This document shows positions 6,331 to 8,678 of a stretch of DNA of 8,678 nucleotides, piece after piece. The stretch is from Nitrososphaerales archaeon TH526 (lineage in GTDB: Archaea; Thermoproteota; Nitrososphaeria; Nitrososphaerales; Nitrososphaeraceae). The DNA lies in contig JAATVR010000129.1 in NCBI GenBank assembly GCA_014523665.1, positions 1 to 8,678 on the forward strand. Reading direction: 5' to 3'. How positions within the stretch are numbered: the stretch's first letter is position 1; every line of letters begins with the position of its first letter. The notes beneath the pieces were generated by a model, which did not search any database, was not told where the DNA came from, and worked only from the letters and a program-made list of their open reading frames with translations. The translations under genes were made by a program, and so were the position numbers.

Positions 6331-6358
6331 AACAATCTCTGATTATGAGCTGCACTGC

Positions 6359-7594
6359 ATGAAGTTTATTGGCGAAATTACTGACCCTGTTCATAGATAT
6401 ATTAGCTTCAGTGCTGTCGAGCGAGATCTTATAGATACATCGGTATTCCAGCGGTTGCGTAGAATTAGACAACTTGCTGGAGCGCACCTTGTCTATCCCA
6501 GTGCACAGCACTCCCGATTTGAACATTCGTTAGGGACAATGCACGTTGCGGGGTATGCTGGAGAGAGTCTCCTGAGGAAGGGCTTCATTGATAACGAAGA
6601 CAATTTACAAGAATTGAGGTTAGCTGCTCTACTACATGATGTTGGTCATGGACCCTTCTCTCATCTTTTCGAAGAGGTTTTGGAGAGTAAATGCAAAATG
6701 ACACATGAAGATATAGGAAAAAAAGTGATCCTCGAAAGTGAAATTGGAGACGTTTTAAGTAGGCACGGGTTTACTCCTTCAGATATATGCAGGTTATCAT
6801 TTGGTGAATCTAAATCAAGTTTCTTAAATGAAATAATTGCCGGCAGTTTATCCGCTGATATCATGGATTACTTGCCAAGGGATAGCCTATTTACGGGAGC
6901 TGAATACGGCAAGATTGATTACCATAGGCTAATAGCCTCCTTTGAAGTGGTGGCATCAGGACATTTGGCGATCAATAAATCTGCTCTTTATTCATTTGAA
7001 TCGATGCTTATATCCCGATACGAAATGTTCAAAGCCGTCTATTTCCACAAGACAGTTAGATCAGCTGAAGTAATGCTACTCCATTCCATAGCACAAGCAG
7101 ACAATTACTTACAAATCACAAAGATTTCACTTGACAAATTTCTCAACCTAACCGATGAGATTACTCTTGAACAAATTTGCTCATTTAACAGGGATGAAAA
7201 TGCAGCAAAGTTAGCTAAGGATTATCGAGATAGACGGTTACTAAAATGTGTCTATGAAAAATTTTTACATAAGCGGGACAGGTTGTATAACAAGATGAGT
7301 ATTACGACACTTGATGAGTTAAGACTTCGTATATCTAATGTTGCAGGGGTCCATGAGAATACTGTGTTCGTGGACGCATCCAGAGCGCCCTCAGTGCCAC
7401 TCACTCCCTCTAAAGAAGAAATCAATTCCATTATTCTAGTTGACAAGGAATGGGCATACGATACCCCTATCTCAGAAATTCCTGTCATCAATTCAATCAC
7501 AGGATTTCTTGATATGCTAAGGATATACACAACTGCTGAGAGCAGAAACGCAGTGACTTCTGTTATCCATAAGGTGCTTGGGGACCCTAGTTGA
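6359..7594 (+). CDS. HD-domain phosphohydrolase, dNTPase/SAMHD1-like (COG1078 type)
   Basis: The 411-aa protein belongs to the HD superfamily branch that includes dGTPases and SAMHD1, which cut dNTPs into nucleoside and triphosphate with a bound metal. The N-terminus has VFQRLRRIRQLAGAHLVYP (29-47), then HSRFEHSLG with metal ligand His56, the HD pair in LLHDVGHGPFSH (His93, Asp94) and the final ligand Asp167 in SLSADIMDYLPRDS, followed by TGAEYGKID. The order H...HD...D is complete, so an active enzyme is likely. In the motif usually written LDADRxDYL the first Asp is Ser165 and the Arg is Ile168. The C-terminal 200 residues are mainly helical, as in the family. Length is normal. The substrate is not shown by sequence; dNTPs are the family expectation. 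It is the first gene of a likely two-gene unit with UMP kinase. Confidence 0.93.
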   Translation: MKFIGEITDPVHRYISFSAVERDLIDTSVFQRLRRIRQLAGAHLVYPSAQHSRFEHSLGTMHVAGYAGESLLRKGFIDNEDNLQELRLAALLHDVGHGPFSHLFEEVLESKCKMTHEDIGKKVILESEIGDVLSRHGFTPSDICRLSFGESKSSFLNEIIAGSLSADIMDYLPRDSLFTGAEYGKIDYHRLIASFEVVASGHLAINKSALYSFESMLISRYEMFKAVYFHKTVRSAEVMLLHSIAQADNYLQITKISLDKFLNLTDEITLEQICSFNRDENAAKLAKDYRDRRLLKCVYEKFLHKRDRLYNKMSITTLDELRLRISNVAGVHENTVFVDASRAPSVPLTPSKEEINSIILVDKEWAYDTPISEIPVINSITGFLDMLRIYTTAESRNAVTSVIHKVLGDPS

Positions 7595-7620
7595 GGGATC
7601 AGCGAAGGGTCAGAGACGAC

Positions 7621-8316
7621 ATGCGTAAATTATTCAGGAAAAAGAAGGTAGTCATTAAACTTAGTGGTAGTATTTTTGGTAGTAGTGCAAAGTCAGGATT
7701 CATAAAAGAATATGGTGTGATGATATCTGAATTGAATAAACGTGTACAACCTGTAGTCATTGCAGGCGGAGGAAATATTGCTCGACATTATATCGATCTT
7801 GCACGAGAGCTTGGAAGTGATGAAGCAAGTCTGGATATATTGGGCATAGAAGTTTCGAGACTTAATGCTAAGTTACTTCTGCATTCAGTACCTGGCTGTG
7901 TCTATCCAAAGGTACCCACAAATCTCGAAGAAGTTTCTATTGCAGCTGAGACAGCAGAACCAGTGATTTTAGGAGGATTGCATCCTGGTCAGAGTACTAA
8001 TGCAACTTCTGCATTGGTCGCTGAAAAGGTTAAGGCTCAGATATTTGTGAATGCTACCGATGTCAATGGGATTTATGATTCTGATCCAAATATCAATCGA
8101 CACGCAAAGATTTTCAAGAGGGTTACCGTTAATAAATGCATAGAGGTATTGGGTAAAAATAGCTCAATGGCAGGAAAGTACGATTTGATGGATATGGTTG
8201 CTTTAAAGATCATAGAACGTTCAAGAATCCCTACTGTGATTTTACGATCTAGCGCTACCAACATTATCAAAGTTATTGAATCAGATACTAAGATAGGGAC
8301 TAGAATATTAGTTTAG
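7621..8316 (+). CDS. pyrH: UMP kinase (archaeal PyrH, amino acid kinase family)
   Basis: UMP kinase turns UMP and ATP into UDP and ADP, the step before UTP and CTP synthesis, in the cytosol. From ATG 7621 the protein has 231 residues, normal for archaeal UMPK. Visible motifs are VVIKLSGSIFG (10-20), the nucleotide/phosphate loop; VVIAGGGNIARHY (45-57); LDILGIEVSRLNAKLL (71-86) in the UMP-side helix; ILGGLHPGQSTNATSALVAE (116-135); the ATP-side FVNATDVNGIYDSDP (142-156); and a C-terminal RIPTVILRS block. The Q-S-T-N form of the substrate loop differs from bacterial TTD. Other amino acid kinases, such as isopentenyl phosphate kinase, are less likely because of the HPGQST and TDVNGIYDSDP motifs. 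TTG at 7591 would overlap the HD gene stop by 4 bases and give 241 aa; ATG 7621 fits the family start better. It lies 26 bases after the HD gene. Confidence 0.92.
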   Translation: MRKLFRKKKVVIKLSGSIFGSSAKSGFIKEYGVMISELNKRVQPVVIAGGGNIARHYIDLARELGSDEASLDILGIEVSRLNAKLLLHSVPGCVYPKVPTNLEEVSIAAETAEPVILGGLHPGQSTNATSALVAEKVKAQIFVNATDVNGIYDSDPNINRHAKIFKRVTVNKCIEVLGKNSSMAGKYDLMDMVALKIIERSRIPTVILRSSATNIIKVIESDTKIGTRILV

Positions 8317-8433
8317 AATGCAGAAACAAAAGTCGCTTAACTTATTTAGAAACTTAAGATGTCTTATGGTAAAAGGATCTATTAATTGACATCAGGTCCC
8401 TCAGGGGTTTAGGGTATCAATGAAATAATAGAC

Positions 8434-8678
8434 CTATGTCATGTCATCATCAACGATATTTCTATTAGTCATCTCCTCAACTGATAACATAACTTTATAC
8501 CATTTATCATTTTTCTTAAACACAAATGAAGAGGATTTCCTGTTACTCCCTGAACCCAAACCCCCTACCCTCTCACTCAATCTAGATTGGAGTTTATCGA
8601 CTTGATATTCAGCGATCATCAAGTTTCCGATAATGTTTTCTAATTCTATATCACGGTCCTTTGCTATCCTTTCAGACA
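8434..8678 (-). CDS. Small hypothetical protein, 5' end at or beyond the window edge
   Basis: The frame is open from the right edge to TAG at 8434-8436, at least 80 residues. The last bases, read on the minus strand as TG followed by TCT GAA AGG, suggest an ATG whose A is the next base outside the window; a shorter version could start at TTG 8622. The first half (SERIAKDRDIELENIIGNLM and on to about SRLSER) is highly charged with heptad-like leucines and could form a short coiled coil. Next come a Gly/Ser-rich linker (GGLGSGSN) and a strand-rich end with FVFKKNDKWYKVML. There is no membrane segment or cysteine pair. I do not recognise a family. It converges on the UMP kinase gene across a 117-base spacer that holds no clear terminator. 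Confidence 0.65.
   Translation of the reverse strand, partial: SERIAKDRDIELENIIGNLMIAEYQVDKLQSRLSERVGGLGSGSNRKSSSFVFKKNDKWYKVMLSVEEMTNRNIVDDDMT

Noticed and set aside
8391..8416. GC-rich patch with a CCCT/AGGG mini-hairpin between the convergent genes, considered as a terminator
   Set aside because: The arms are only four bases and no T tract follows on either strand.

Overview
The window looks like a chromosomal piece of an archaeon, most probably an AT-rich soil-type thaumarchaeote (Nitrososphaera/Nitrosocosmicus-like). The reasons are an archaeal transcription factor B, an archaeal-type UMP kinase, a stand-alone receiver protein, a two-CBS protein and a small winged-helix-like protein. 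TATA-like boxes lie about 25-30 bases before several start codons, which fits leaderless or very short-leader mRNAs. Genes are separated by long AT-rich gaps that hold gene relics. The taxonomic call is inference from gene content and style, because there is no rRNA or marker for it here.

Layout. Left edge to 1122 (minus strand): a small unknown ORF (60-263) behind a sugar phosphate isomerase/epimerase-like TIM-barrel protein (328-1122). 1123-1475: spacer with no gene seen except the epimerase promoter. 1476-2477 (minus): a divergent TFB whose zinc ribbon lacks the first cysteine. Upstream of it, at 2521-2552, is an unusual cluster of three alternating GTAATTA half-sites. 2553-3728: a gene-poor stretch with a short-chain dehydrogenase relic (minus, about 3001-3410) and a stop-interrupted small reading frame (plus, 3478-3696). 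3729-4223 (plus): CBS-pair protein. 4347-4640 (plus): small protein of unknown function. 4641-5290: AT-rich gap with a likely minus-strand gene relic. 5291-5548 (plus): small winged-helix-like protein. 5782-6243 (plus): receiver-only response regulator. 6359-7594 and 7621-8316 (plus): HD-domain dNTPase-like phosphohydrolase and UMP kinase, 26 bases apart and probably one transcript. 8434 to the right edge (minus): small unrecognised protein whose start lies at or just beyond the window.

How they work together. Only the HD hydrolase/UMP kinase pair has a clear shared theme, nucleotide pools: one makes UDP for pyrimidine supply, the other probably removes dNTPs or related phosphates. TFB, CBS protein, wHTH protein and receiver protein are all regulatory or sensory but look separately transcribed. 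No CRISPR array, tRNA, rRNA or insertion sequence was seen, and no defence or biosynthetic cluster. The observations most worth following are the altered TFB zinc ribbon with its possible operator, and the decayed genes in the gaps.
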